The notes beneath the pieces are model-generated. The model was not told the origin of the DNA and searched no databases. It worked only from the letters and a program-made list of their open reading frames with translations. Shown here one piece after another: positions 29,301 through 41,438 of a DNA stretch of 64,000 nt. Positions within the stretch are counted from its first letter, which is position 1. The number at the start of each line of letters is the position of its first letter. Origin of the DNA: Tetrahymena thermophila SB210 (Eukaryota; Ciliophora; Oligohymenophorea; Hymenostomatida; Tetrahymenidae). Made by a program: the position numbers and the translations under genes. Location: contig NW_002476031.1 of the NCBI RefSeq assembly GCF_000189635.1, positions 22,668 through 86,667 on the forward strand, written 5' to 3'.

Positions 29301-30492
29301 ATCTTATTTAATAATTATTACAAAAATCAATGATAAAGAACAAAAATATCTTTTAATATTTAATGAAAGTCTTATTTATTGATATTATCATTTAAAAGTA
29401 ATGAAATCTATAGTTGGCAATAAATTACTTATTCACCATAATTTATATATTAGATATTTTTTTATCAATGTAATGACCAAAATTTTCTTTAGGTTACAGA
29501 TTTTTTTAATTAATTACATATTTACTTTTTATTAAAAATTTATATCAATTTATTTTTTAATTTTTTTGTCTCCTTAATAGTTTCTATTTTTCTAATTTAA
29601 AGGGGAAAAAATAGATTACGTTAATTAAATAGTCTTTGTCTTCTAAGATTGAAAAGTGTAATTTATTTTTCTGATTTCCATTCAAAAATAAATTATTATC
29701 TAATTAAATAAAATTATGCCCAAAACCAATATTTTCACCATAAAAGCTTATTGGTGAATTTAACAATTCTTCTAAGCTTAAGCCCTTTAATAAAAACCTA
29801 CTTTCTATATCTAAGCATACATAAAAGAATACATTTTCCTATTTATTCATATGAAATAAATATTTATCAAAAAATAATTATTTAAAACTTTAAAAAAAAA
29901 AATATTTTGGTTATTTTATTTTTAAAAATAATTTTTAAATTATAATTAATTAATTACTATAGCCTTTACAATATTTTTTTTGCAATTGGATACTTCCTAA
30001 TAGATCTAAGAGGAAAAATTATGTGTGATTACCTATAAATTAGAGCTTTTAGCTTTATATTCTAAATCAATTGTTTAATATTAGTTATTCTTATTTATTA
30101 AGTAAATAGTTGTCTTTTGTTAATTAAAAATAAATTTTAAACAATTCTATAATAAGCAATAAGTAGAATGAATAAAATTTACATTTATAACAAAATTATC
30201 TAAATGAGAATCTATGCTAATAGATCCAAATATTTTTTATGTATCAGTTATTATTCCCTACTTATCTAATGAACTATATTTAAATTCCATATTATTTTCT
30301 TCTTAGTAAATTATGGAATTAGTTTCCTTATTTGAAAAAAAAAAAGTGTAATGAATATTAAATAAAATATTTATTTTTGAAAAAATTTACCTTAATATAT
30401 AAGATTTTGTTCATAATTTATTTTGGCAGAATATCTGCACATAAAATAAAGCTTAAATAGCTAGCATATATTAAAAATATTTTTTTATGCAT
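20322..30492 (-). CDS. Gene B: longest-array paralogue of A/C, Cys-rich modules with ~7TM C-terminus
   Basis: Same plan as gene A. The ATG at 30492 begins the signal peptide MHKKIFLIYASYLSFILC. N-terminal exons lie at about 30.4, 30.2, 30.0, 29.7-29.83, 29.2, 29.0, 28.8 and 28.38-28.56 kb. A run of about 17 cysteine-rich exons occupies 21.92-28.56 kb. The Ser-rich linker exon is at about 21.48-21.85 kb and the multi-helix membrane exon at 20322 to about 21430, ending in NYWSRKKKRK and TGA. Each TAA/TAG is read as Gln; no in-frame TGA was seen in the stretches read. The extra modules relative to A and C come from two visible two-exon duplications. One module (25.88-26.05 kb) has lost 18 codons but stays in frame. 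Likely a surface receptor or adhesin; ligand unknown. Confidence 0.82.
22215..23480 (-). repeat. Two-exon duplication in gene B, period ~750 bp
   Basis: The exon pair at 22.22/22.50 kb is repeated at 22.97/23.25 kb. Matching landmarks are 22230 to 22980 (750 bp) and 22506 to 23261 (755 bp). Genes A and C have only one such pair (13.78/14.07 and 33.73/34.01 kb), so the duplication is specific to B. Confidence 0.75.
24180..25880 (-). repeat. Two-exon duplication in gene B, period ~860 bp
   Basis: The exon pair at 24.20/24.64 kb recurs at 25.06/25.50 kb with high identity, including intron sequence. Landmarks 24221 to 25075 (854 bp) and 24662 to 25529 (867 bp). The high identity suggests a recent event. 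Confidence 0.75.
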
Positions 30493-31831
30493 AGCTTATT
30501 TGTATAAGGCTCTATATTTTTTAAAAGAAAAATCAATCTATTATTTTACTTTTTTTATTTAAATTTGTAAGATTTATTTATCAATAAATATTATTAAGAA
30601 TTCGAATTTTTGTTTTCATTATTTTAATGTAATTAATTTAATTAATATTTTCTAATTGCTGCATTATATTTGATTGAAATTAATTAATAAATGTCTTCAT
30701 AAATTTGTATTAACCATAAAATAATAAAATAGGAAATTTCTTTAAATTTAACAATTTTAATTTTATTAATAAAAATATTCAAATCATTATTAATTAATTT
30801 ATTTATTTAGGATAATTATTTAGATAGATGAAAAAATGTTTTTTTATAAAATATAAAAATTAACATCATTACACTATAATTTTTATAAAATGATGTTTAA
30901 GTCATTTATTTTATTATTTATCTAATAGTTTTATTTGATATGCTTTAAAAAATTATTTATCTAATATATCTATTTGGTATAAAATACTTGAGTGAGATAA
31001 AGTAAAAACTAATAAATAAATATTATTAGTAAGTAATTTAATTTAGAACTAAAAAAATATTTATGTTTTAAGTCATATTAAATTTTAATTTATAAGAAAA
31101 TGTTTATTTTATTCACAAAATAAAAAACTGAATTAATATTTCTATCAATTGTTTAATTATCTAAATATTTTTCTAATAATTTAATTATATTTAGAATTTA
31201 GAGTGAAAATTTAAACTAATTTAGCATCTATTTATTTAATAAATTACAGAATTAATATCTTTAAAATTAATTATCAATATTCTAGAAATTCTATTATATA
31301 TAGGGTTGGAAAAAAAATTAGGGTTGTAATACTTTTTTTTAAGGACAACTTGAATAAATTGATTATATAAATTGTAAAAATTGATAAATAATATTTTTGA
31401 ATTAATACCCATATAACGCATACTAACCATATAAATATAATAAATTATATCGAGTTAGTGTATGACTCATTTTATTTTATTTTAAAATATCATTTTAATT
31501 TTAAAATTTATTTATCTAATTATATTGATAATAAACACTATAGGATTCTCACTTAAAAAAACTATTATTTTTTAACTCAAAAATATTTTTATTTATTTAT
31601 TAATTCTTAAAATATTATTTCCATATTATCCAAAAAAAAGATATTTAATTTCTTCAATCAAATAAATTTGTTTAGAAATGTAAAATTATAGTAAACATGG
31701 TTATATTTAAATATATTAAAAATTTAAATAGAATTTTTTTTTTAAAAAGACTTGATATAAAATAAAATTCATTAAAAGAAAATAAATATTAAAAATTAAT
31801 CTAATAAGTTATTTTATACAATAATTCTTGA
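30493..31831. other. Intergenic, gene B upstream / gene C downstream
   Basis: AT-rich, no coding frame. Around 30895-30945 it carries the near-empty-site counterpart (AAGTCATTTATTTTATTATT then TATCTAAT) of the element inserted upstream of gene C. Confidence 0.6.
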
Positions 31832-34800
31832 TCACTTTCTCCTTTTTTTTCTAGACCAGTAGTTTATTTTCACTAAGTTTTTGAAATTCTCTTGATGCAT
31901 CATTTCTATATCATAATAGTTCATAATTCTTTTTTTGACAACTGATAACCCACCTCCATTAGCTAATAAAAAATTCATACTCTAATTCAAATCTTCCATT
32001 TCTTTTTGTTGTTTTTTTTGGTTTATTTTTTATTTTATTATTGTAAATAACTGCACTAATAAAGCTAAAATCATGTAAATAGGTTACTCTACTAAAATTA
32101 TTTGAACTACAACTATAAATATTTAGCTTACTGTATCAATTTAGTTTGCATAGTTATTTAAGTCTGGTTTTGTACAGAATATATTTAATAACAAATATAG
32201 AAAGTAAAGAAATAGCCAAGAACAATACTAAACTATGAAGTAAGCATTAGTTAGCTTAGAGTAAAATGGCATATAGTATATCACTATTATTAGTTGACTC
32301 AAAGATACAACTATTGATATTATACACACAGCAAGCCAGTGCTAACTCAATTAAATAAAATATGTTGGAATGATAAATGACTCAAACAGTAATACTATTA
32401 GAATAAAATTTCTTGTTAGTTTTAGCTCTTCCTTTGTTTCATTCTATAATTTCTATTTAACAATCATGTTAAATTATTATTTTTACAAAGAAACTTTGTT
32501 AAGGTAAATGTAAAATGAGTAAAATGTTCCAACACTAATTCCAAACAAAGTAATAATCAAAGGAATTTCGATGATTAGTTTTTTAGCATTAAAATTTTTT
32601 ATATATTACTTTATTTAAGTATTGATTCCTATAATAAATATAGTCACTATTAGCTAAAAGTACTGAATAATAAATGAACAGAATATTATTTCGTAAACTT
32701 TAATTGATTTAGATTTTATATTTTGGTTTTAAATTTTAACGCTTAGAAAGTAAAATATAATAAATGAGAATAGGCATATTAAAAATAGGACCAAAGCTTA
32801 TCCACAAGTAGCTATTGTGAAATAAGCTAATTCTACAGATTCAAATTTTGCATCATAATACTATATTTCTCTTGAATCTAAAAACAACAAAAATAAATTC
32901 AGCTACTTAAATGATTAAGATGGAAGCTAACCTAATATTTTATTTTATTAAAAAACTTTTAAAAATGTTTTATATTTGTTTTTACCTTTTAAAGAATTAA
33001 TTAACTGAAATATATGAGCAGGAAAGTTTGTCTAGACTAAAATGAGATAACTTAATTTCTGAGATGTTAATCCACTCTATGAGACTCCAAAACTTGATGT
33101 TGACATAACATTTTAAGCAGCATTTAAGCCAATAGAACCATAAGAAGAAATTTACGATGTTGTTTAAGTTTATTATTGTATATATTTTATTTTTTCATTA
33201 GTAAATACTGTAGAATTATATGTTTGGTATTATTATAAACAAGTGGAATCTTTTAGAATAAACCCATCAAAACAAGATATACATTATTAATTGTTAGCAG
33301 CAGAACATGTTAGACAATTAGAATCACATGGAATGCAAATACCACTTTATAAAAAAAAAATTTTCAACAAAAATTTTTATTAATATATTAAAAACAAATT
33401 TAAATTGATTTTTAAAAAATAAATTTTACTTAATTAAATTACTACTGATTGGACAAACACATTTTGTATTTGAAGGATCTTGAATAAATGAAGTAGGGCA
33501 TGGCGAAGAACAAGTTGCATTAATAGTTAGATAGTATCCAGTTATACAAGATACACAAACTGTTTATGAAGAGCATTTGTCACATTGAGAAGAGCAAGGT
33601 TGACATACATCATTCAGGTCTATAAATCCTGATGATAAACAAGGACATACTTTACTAAATATATTTTATTAAATAATTAATGAATTTAATTTTTAGTTTA
33701 TTTTAAATAATGAACTTTAATAAATTACTTTTATAAAGTACTATTAGGGCGACAAATACATTTAGTGTTCGTTGAATCTTTGACAAATGTAGTAGGACAC
33801 GATGAAACACAGGTGTTATCTATTGTTAAGTAAAATCCAGAGGAACAAACTTTACAAACTGTTTATGAAGAGCATTAATCACAATTAGAAGGGCACTATT
33901 AGCAAACACCTAAAACATCTAAATATTAAACGTTACAAGGACAAGTTTAAGTTTTGCTAAATTAAAATAAATTCATCACTTTTTAAATATTAAAATAAAA
34001 TTATCTTACTTTTATAGAGAACTATTACTACGACAGATACATTTTGTATTAGTAGAATCTACAGTAAATGTGGGTGGGCATTTAGAAACACAAGAACCAT
34101 CTACAAACAATAAATATCCTATAGAACATGTAGTGCAAGTTGATTATGTTGAACATTGATCACAATTTGATCCACATGGTAAGCAATCACTTCCTAAATC
34201 TATGTAGCCAGTATTACAAGGACATGCATTTCTAAATAAAAATATTTATTTTTAAGTTTTAGTTATTTATTAGATAAAGTTAAATATTTTTGATATCAAA
34301 TCAAATAATAAAAATTTTTTTTTTTATTAAAACAATAAAAGTTATATAATTTCATGTTTTTGAAATAATTTTTTTTCTTTGAACTATTAATATATTTTGA
34401 TAATTTTAATTGAGAGTTAACAAAAATATTTTTTTTAATATGTTTAATAATTATTTTACGCTGATAATGTACTATTAACACGACAAGTACATGATTAGTT
34501 AGATTTATCAATTAAAAAAGTAGGTGGACACGGATTAACACAAGTTCCATCTGGAAATAAGTAATATCCTGAGGCACATACCTTACAGGTTTTTTATGAA
34601 GCGCAATTAAGGCAATTTGCAGTACATGCTAAACAACTGCCAGAAACATCAATATAACCAGTATTGCAAGCACATTAATTTCTATATAAAATAAATAATA
34701 AGAAAAGGGTTATTAATTTAAATTATTATTTTTTTCAAATTAAAAAATTTTTTTAATATTTGTTGAAATTTTTTTTTTAAAACAAACTAAAAAAAATAAA

Positions 34801-37800
34801 TTTATCTACTGTTTTTCTTTTGAAATATAAATTTGAGAAAAATTAAATAGAATTTGTTACCCTGGTGATATGGAGCTATTAGGACGACAAACACAAGATT
34901 AAGTTGAATCATTAGAAACAAATGTAGTAGGACATGAAGAAACACAAGTACCATCAATAAATAAGTAATATTTTGACTAACAAGTGGTGCATTATGTTTA
35001 AGATGAGCATATATCGCAATTTATAGGACATGATACACAATCACCTGCTTTGTCTACAAAACCTGTGTTACAAGGGCATTGCTTTCTTTATAAGTTTAAA
35101 ATTTAATTCAAAAAATTTTTTTAATTTTATTGTAATATTTAAAATATTATAAATTATGGTTAAAAAATTAATTAATTTATAAATAAAAATAATTTAAATT
35201 AAATTTTTAAATATTAATAAGCTTTTATTTTTTAAAATAAACCAAAAAAAAATTTATTTATTGTTATTATTTTTGCTGAATAAATTTGAGAAAAATCAAT
35301 TAGAATTTCTTACTTTGGAGATATCGAGCTATTAGGTCGACAAACACAAGATTAAGTTGAATCATCAGATTTAAATGTAGTAGGACATGAAGAAACACAA
35401 GAACCATCAATAAATAAGTAATATTTTGACTAGCAAGTAGTGCATTATTTTTCAGAGGAGCATGTATCGCAATTTGTAGGACATGATATGCAATCACTAC
35501 CTAGATCTACAAAACCATTGTTACAAAGACATTAATTTCTTTATAAAATAAAAAATTTAATTCAAATATTTTATTTAATTTGATAATGACATATAAAATA
35601 TGAAAAATTGGCGCTTAAAAGTTAATTAATAAATATAAATAAATTAAATAATAATTAAAATTTTTTAATATACTTGTTAGCACTTATTTATTAATATAAA
35701 CTAGTAAAAAAATAAATTTATCTGCTATTATTCTTTTTGAAGAATAAATTTGGGAAAAATCAATTAGAATTTCTTACTTTGGTGATATGGTGCTATCAGG
35801 TCGACAAACACAGGATTAAGTAGAATCATTAGATTTAAATGTAGTAGGACACGAAGAAACACAAGAACCATCAATAAATAAGTAATATTTTGACTAGCAA
35901 GTAGTACATTAATTTACCGAGGAGCATTTATTACAATTTTTAGGACATGATTCACATTTACCTCCTACATCAATAAAACCTGTGTTACAAATACATTTAT
36001 TGCTTGATAAAATTGAAGTTAATTAAAATATTATGATTAATTTTAGTATATAATTTAAAATATTAAGGAATGCGGTTTAAGAATTAATATAAATAAATTA
36101 AATCAAATTAAAAATCTTTAAAATACTTATTGAAACTTATTTTTTAATTTAAACTCATAAAAAAATAAATTTATATTCTGCTATTCTTTTTAAAGAATAG
36201 ATTTAAGAAAATCAAGTAGAATATCTTACGATGATTGTTTGGAGCTATTAGAAGGACAATCGCAAGATTAAGTTGAATCGTTAGAAATAAATGGAGAAGG
36301 ACATGAAGAAACACAAGTACCATCAATAAATAAGTAGTATTTTGACTAACAAGTAGTGCATTATGTTTCAGAGGAGCAACTATTACAATTTGTAGGACAT
36401 CTTACACAATCAACTCCTTTATCTCCAAAACCTGTGTTACAAAGGCATTACTTTCTTTATAAAATCGAATTTAATTAAATTATTTTGCTTAATTTGATTA
36501 TAATATTTAAAACATTAAACCTAATTTTGTTTCAAAAATTATTTTGAATTAATTTTGGATAGAATAACAACCCAAATAAGGTTCAACGAAAATTTATTAT
36601 TTAAAAAAAACTTATCAAAACTTGTTACCCAGATAAACTACTATTAGGACGGCACTCACAACTATTATTTGAAGTGTTCTTTATAAATGTACTTGGACAT
36701 TCAAAAACACAAGTACCGTCTACTATATTAAGAAATCCATTTGTTGGTTAGCAAATGGTGCAAGTTACACCTGCAGGTAGTAAACTACAATTCGATGGGC
36801 ATGATACTATTACTCCATTGTAATTTTTATATTATCCTGAATTGCAATAAACTGCGTTTATTCCAGTTTAGTCGCATAAATATGGTTATTTATTGCAATA
36901 GCATGAAGCATTCTAATAACATAAACTAATACAATAGTATAAACCATTTGGTTAATATCCATCTTAGCATTTAGTGCAGACTGTAGGAGATGAGCATTAA
37001 ACACAATATTAAGAACAAGATTAAATTAACCTAAACTTACTTTTAAATTGGGTATTTTGATAATAACTTAACTGAGAATTTTAAAGCGAAATGTTAATTT
37101 TTTCCAATTACGTCTAGTGCGTAATTGAAAAATTAAATGTGCAAACCCCATTTTTATCAAGATAATATCCATATTTACATACTTTACAATTAGTTTTAGT
37201 TATGCATTTATAACAATTTAAGGGACATTTTTCACATAATCCATTTAAATTAACATATGAAATATTGCAAACACACTTTTAGCTATTATTTATAAAAATT
37301 AATAATAAATATATCTAACTTAAAAAAAAAATCGAGAAAAAAATTTTCTCAATTTATGAATTTACTAAATAAAAAAAAAATTAATTTATGTATATAAATT
37401 TTATTTTTTTTAAGGTTAACTCGCTATGTTATTTATTAGTATATAAGTATTCAAATTTAAAAAAAATAAATTTAAATATACTCTTGCAAAGTGCTATTAG
37501 GTTAGCAAACACATTTATTTTAAGTGGCATCTAAAACAAAAGTTACTGGACAAACCAAACCAAACAATTTGTTTGAAATCAAATATAGAGGAGATTTAAT
37601 TATTGTACAGAAATTAAAAGTAATAAACATATTATCCTAAATCTCGCACAAACTTAAATCCTAAAATATATTGATTAAAACATTTTATTTAAAGTTAATT
37701 AATAAATAAAAAATAATATTTCTTCAATACTAAAAAGAAATAATTTAAATCTTAAATTTAATAACTTAATAAAGCCTAAATAAGTAAAATAAAATGATTA

Positions 37801-39577
37801 TATTTATAAAAGATAAAAATTAAAAATTAAATAGAATTATTTTTAAGAATTACAAATTCTTAAGCAAAATAGTTCAATTTTTATTAATTAAAATGATAAG
37901 GATATATCGAGACACTTTCAGAAATTAGTGTGATAACAACGATGTTAGACTCATAATCATATGTTAATTTATATTAAAGCTAATTAATATAAATTATATC
38001 CTAGTTTTAATAAAAATTTTAAGAATTAATAATAAAGGTTTAAATATTTTAACAATACATCAACTTATACAATAGAAAGATATTCAGTATCTGGAATATA
38101 AATAGGAGTAGATTATACCTAAAATAATTGTTAAACACTATAAAATGTAAAGATTCTTCTCTTGTACTCGAACGTAAATATCAAAATTATCTATATTTAT
38201 AATAATAAGAATAAAAGATTTTTTAATTTTTGTTAATAATTTAAATAATAATTACTTATGGCAATTCTATTACATCTGAAATAAAAATTTTATTCTTAAA
38301 AGATACATTTAATTTTACTTAAGTAATAGAATCCAAAAGTCCTTCTTTATAAGTGATCACCTTAAGTAAAGAATCATTGCTGATGAATAGATTTTATTTA
38401 CTCTATTAAAAAATAGAAACTTATTTAATAATTATTACAAAAATCAATGATTAAGAACAAAAATATCTTTTTATATTTAATGTAAGTCTTATTTATTGAT
38501 ATTATCATTTAAAAATAATGAAATCAATAATCGAAAACAAATTACTTATTAATTATCAATATAATTACAAAAACTTTCTTTAGTTACAACTTTTTTTAAT
38601 TAATTACTCACTAATTACTTTTTATTTATAATTTGTATCCATTTATTATTTAATTTATTATACCTAATAGTTTCTATTTTTTTAATTTTAAGGAAAAAAA
38701 AGATTACTTTAATTAAATAGTCTCTGCTTTCTAAGATTGAAGAGTGTAATTTATTGTTCTGATTTCCTTTCAAAAATAAATTATTATCTAATTAAATAAA
38801 ATTATGCCCAAAGCTAATATTTTCACCATAAAATATTGTTTGTGAATTTAATAATTCGTCAAAGCTTAAGCCCTTTAATAAAAATCTATTTTCTTTATCT
38901 AAGCATGCGTAAAAGAACATATTTTCCTATTTATTCATTTTAAATAAATATTTATCAAAATTTAATTATTTAAATCTATTTTTTAAAAATATTTTGGTTA
39001 TCTTATTTTATAATATAATTTTTAATGATAGTTAATTAATTAATGAAATTACTATAGCCTTTACAATATTTTTTTTGCAATTAGATACTTCCTAGTAGAT
39101 ATAAGAAGAAAAATTATGTGTGATTAGGTATAAATTAGAGCTTTTAGCTTTATATTCTAAATCAATTGTTTAATATTAGTTATTCTTATTTATTAAGTAA
39201 AGAGTAGTCTTTTATTTATAAAAAATAAATATAAAGCATAGGTAGATTAGATCTCTAAGAAAAACTTACATTTATAACAAAATTATCTAAATAAGAATCT
39301 ATGTTAATAGATCCATATATTTTTTATGTATCAGATATTATTCCCTACTTATCCAATTAACTATATTTGAGTTCCATATTACTTTCTTCTTAGTAAATTA
39401 TGGAATTAGTTTCCTTATTTGAAAAAAAAATGTGTAATGATTATTAAATAAGATATTTATTTTTAAGAAATTTACCTTTATATATATGATTTTGTTTCTA
39501 ATTTACTTTGGCAGAATATCAGAACATAAAATAAAGCTTAAATAGCTAGCGTATATAAAAAATACTTTTTTATACAT
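31832..39577 (-). CDS. Gene C: paralogue of A/B, Cys-rich modules with ~7TM C-terminus
   Basis: The ATG at 39577 begins the signal peptide MYKKVFFIYASYLSFILC, followed by DILPKQIRNKIIYIK, nearly the same as in A and B. N-terminal exons lie between 37.49 and 39.58 kb. About 11 cysteine-rich exons occupy 33.43-37.67 kb. The Ser-rich linker exon is at about 33.0-33.35 kb and the membrane exon at 31832 to about 32940. The C-terminus reads WSRKKRRK then TGA, one residue pattern with B. Stretches read were in frame. The gene is closest to A and B in both coding and noncoding parts. Predicted extracellular Cys-rich ectodomain on a multi-pass base; function unknown. Confidence 0.83.
33430..37675 (-). 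repeat. Cys-rich module exons of gene C (about 11)
   Basis: Lower exon ends near 33.44, 33.73, 34.01, 34.45, 34.86, 35.31, 35.78, 36.22, 36.63 (long type), 37.12 and 37.48 kb. Module consensus as in gene A. The exon nearest the N-terminus encodes NKLFGLVCPITF, which is almost unchanged across A, B and C. Confidence 0.8.
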
Positions 39578-41438
39578 AGTATATTTGTATAATGCTCTAT
39601 ATTTATTTAATAGGAAAATCAATCTTTTATTTTACTTTACTTTATTCAAACTTATTAATATTTATTTATCTATGAAATATATTAAAAACTCGAATTTTTG
39701 TTTACATTATCTGTGGTGTAATTAACTTAATTAATATCTTCTAATTACTGCATTATTTTTGATTGAAATTAATTTAATAAATGTCCTCATAAATTTATAT
39801 TAACCATAAATTATTATAAAGTAGGATATTTCTTTGAATTTAACAATTTTAATTTTATTAATAAAAATATTCAAATCATGATTAATTTACTTGTTTAATG
39901 ATAATTATTTAGATAGATAAAAATATTTTAATGCTATATTATAAAATATACTAAATAATTTTATTCCACTATGAGTTTTATAAAATAAGAATTGATGTTT
40001 AAGTCATTTATTTTATTATACTGTAAATGCTCATTAACTAAGGCATTCCCTAAGTATCTTTTTTGCCCAAAAAAAAGTGCCATACACCATAATCGAAAAA
40101 AAAAAAATTTAAGAAAAAAATGCCTTAATTAATGAGCATTTACAGTATATCTAATTGTTTTATTTGATATGCATCTAAAAAATTATTTATCTAATATATC
40201 TATTTGGTATAAAATAAATACTTGATATTAAGTAAAAATTTAATAAATAAATATTACTATTTAATTTAAAGCTAAAAAAATATTTATGTTTTAAGTTATT
40301 TTAAATTGTATGTTATAAGAAAATGTTATTTTTAGTTAAATAAAAAATTAAATTAATATTTCTATTAATTGTTTAAAGCTTATCTAAATATTTTTCGAAT
40401 AATTTAATTATATTTAGAATTTAGAGTGAAAATTTAAACTAAGTTAGAATCTATCTACTAAATAAATTGCAGTATTAATTACTTAAAAATGATAAGTGCT
40501 TAAAAAATACTTTTATATATATTAATTTAAAATATAAAATAATCATAATAGCAAAATAATTTTAGATTAATTAAAATCAAATTGTTATATACTCAAAATA
40601 TAAGCAATAAAAAGAGGATGAGTCATTCATTTATTATTCCAACATTCCTAATAGTTTATCACCTTTTGAATTTATTTATATTTTTACTTTAGTATTTTAA
40701 ACATTTCCTTCCTTCTTATAGTTCAAAATCCTTATGGCAGTAACATATATTCAAAAAAAATACTAAATATTTATAAACAGTATTATTTATAATTCAACTA
40801 AAATAACAATTTATATTCAAGGTTATTTAAATTACTCTAAATAAACTTTACATTTTTCAAAAATAAAAAGTATTTTTAATTTCAAAAATCATCAAGAAAA
40901 TTTAAAGAATACATTTATTTAAAACTAAATTATTTATTTAGATGGAATAAAAATAAAATTTTTCTTTTTATTTTATGATATGATAAATTTTTATTTTAAA
41001 AAATTTACCAAATTTTATAATTATTTAATCTATTATAGTTAGTATTTTTTATATTAATTGCTATTTATTAATTAAATTTATAAATTTTTTAATTTAATTC
41101 AACTTTATATTATTATAAACCTCATTATATACTATTAGTATTTATACTTTACACATTAAATCATTAAAATTTGTTATTTGTTTAGTTATCCAATATTTTG
41201 TCTCAGTTATATTAAAAATTTAAAATTAAGCATCAATAAATATTCTATTTATTTTATAACTCATTTCTCCATCTTAATATCAGAAAAAAATTTATAAAAA
41301 ACTAATAAGTACAAACACACAAATAAGAAATATAAATTTGTATATATTCTTCGAATTTCAAAGTCATTAAAAATGAAATTTAATAAAATGTATTTACTTT
41401 GTTATCTATATAAAATTATTTTCACTATTATTAAAGTA
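39578..41438. other. Intergenic, gene C upstream / gene D downstream
   Basis: AT-rich and noncoding. The part up to about 40480 resembles the B-C spacer except for the inserted element at 40017-40149. The rest (about 40500-41438) has no evident match to the other spacers, consistent with D being an older paralogue. Confidence 0.6.
40017..40149. mobile_element. 133-bp TA-flanked inverted-repeat element (MITE-like)
   Basis: The ends form inverted repeats of about 28 bp with one mismatch: TACTGTAAATGCTCATTAA/C at the left and its reverse complement at the right. Both ends are bordered by TA, the target-site duplication used by Tc1/mariner-type transposases. The inside is an A-rich spacer without coding capacity. 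The paralogous B-C spacer lacks it. It could also be a retained internal eliminated sequence. Too short to encode a transposase, so non-autonomous. Confidence 0.8.

Noticed and set aside
31236..31430. 64-aa minus-strand ORF in the B-C spacer
   Set aside because: No start context, no counterpart in the A-B or C-D spacers, and composition is that of AT-rich noncoding DNA.
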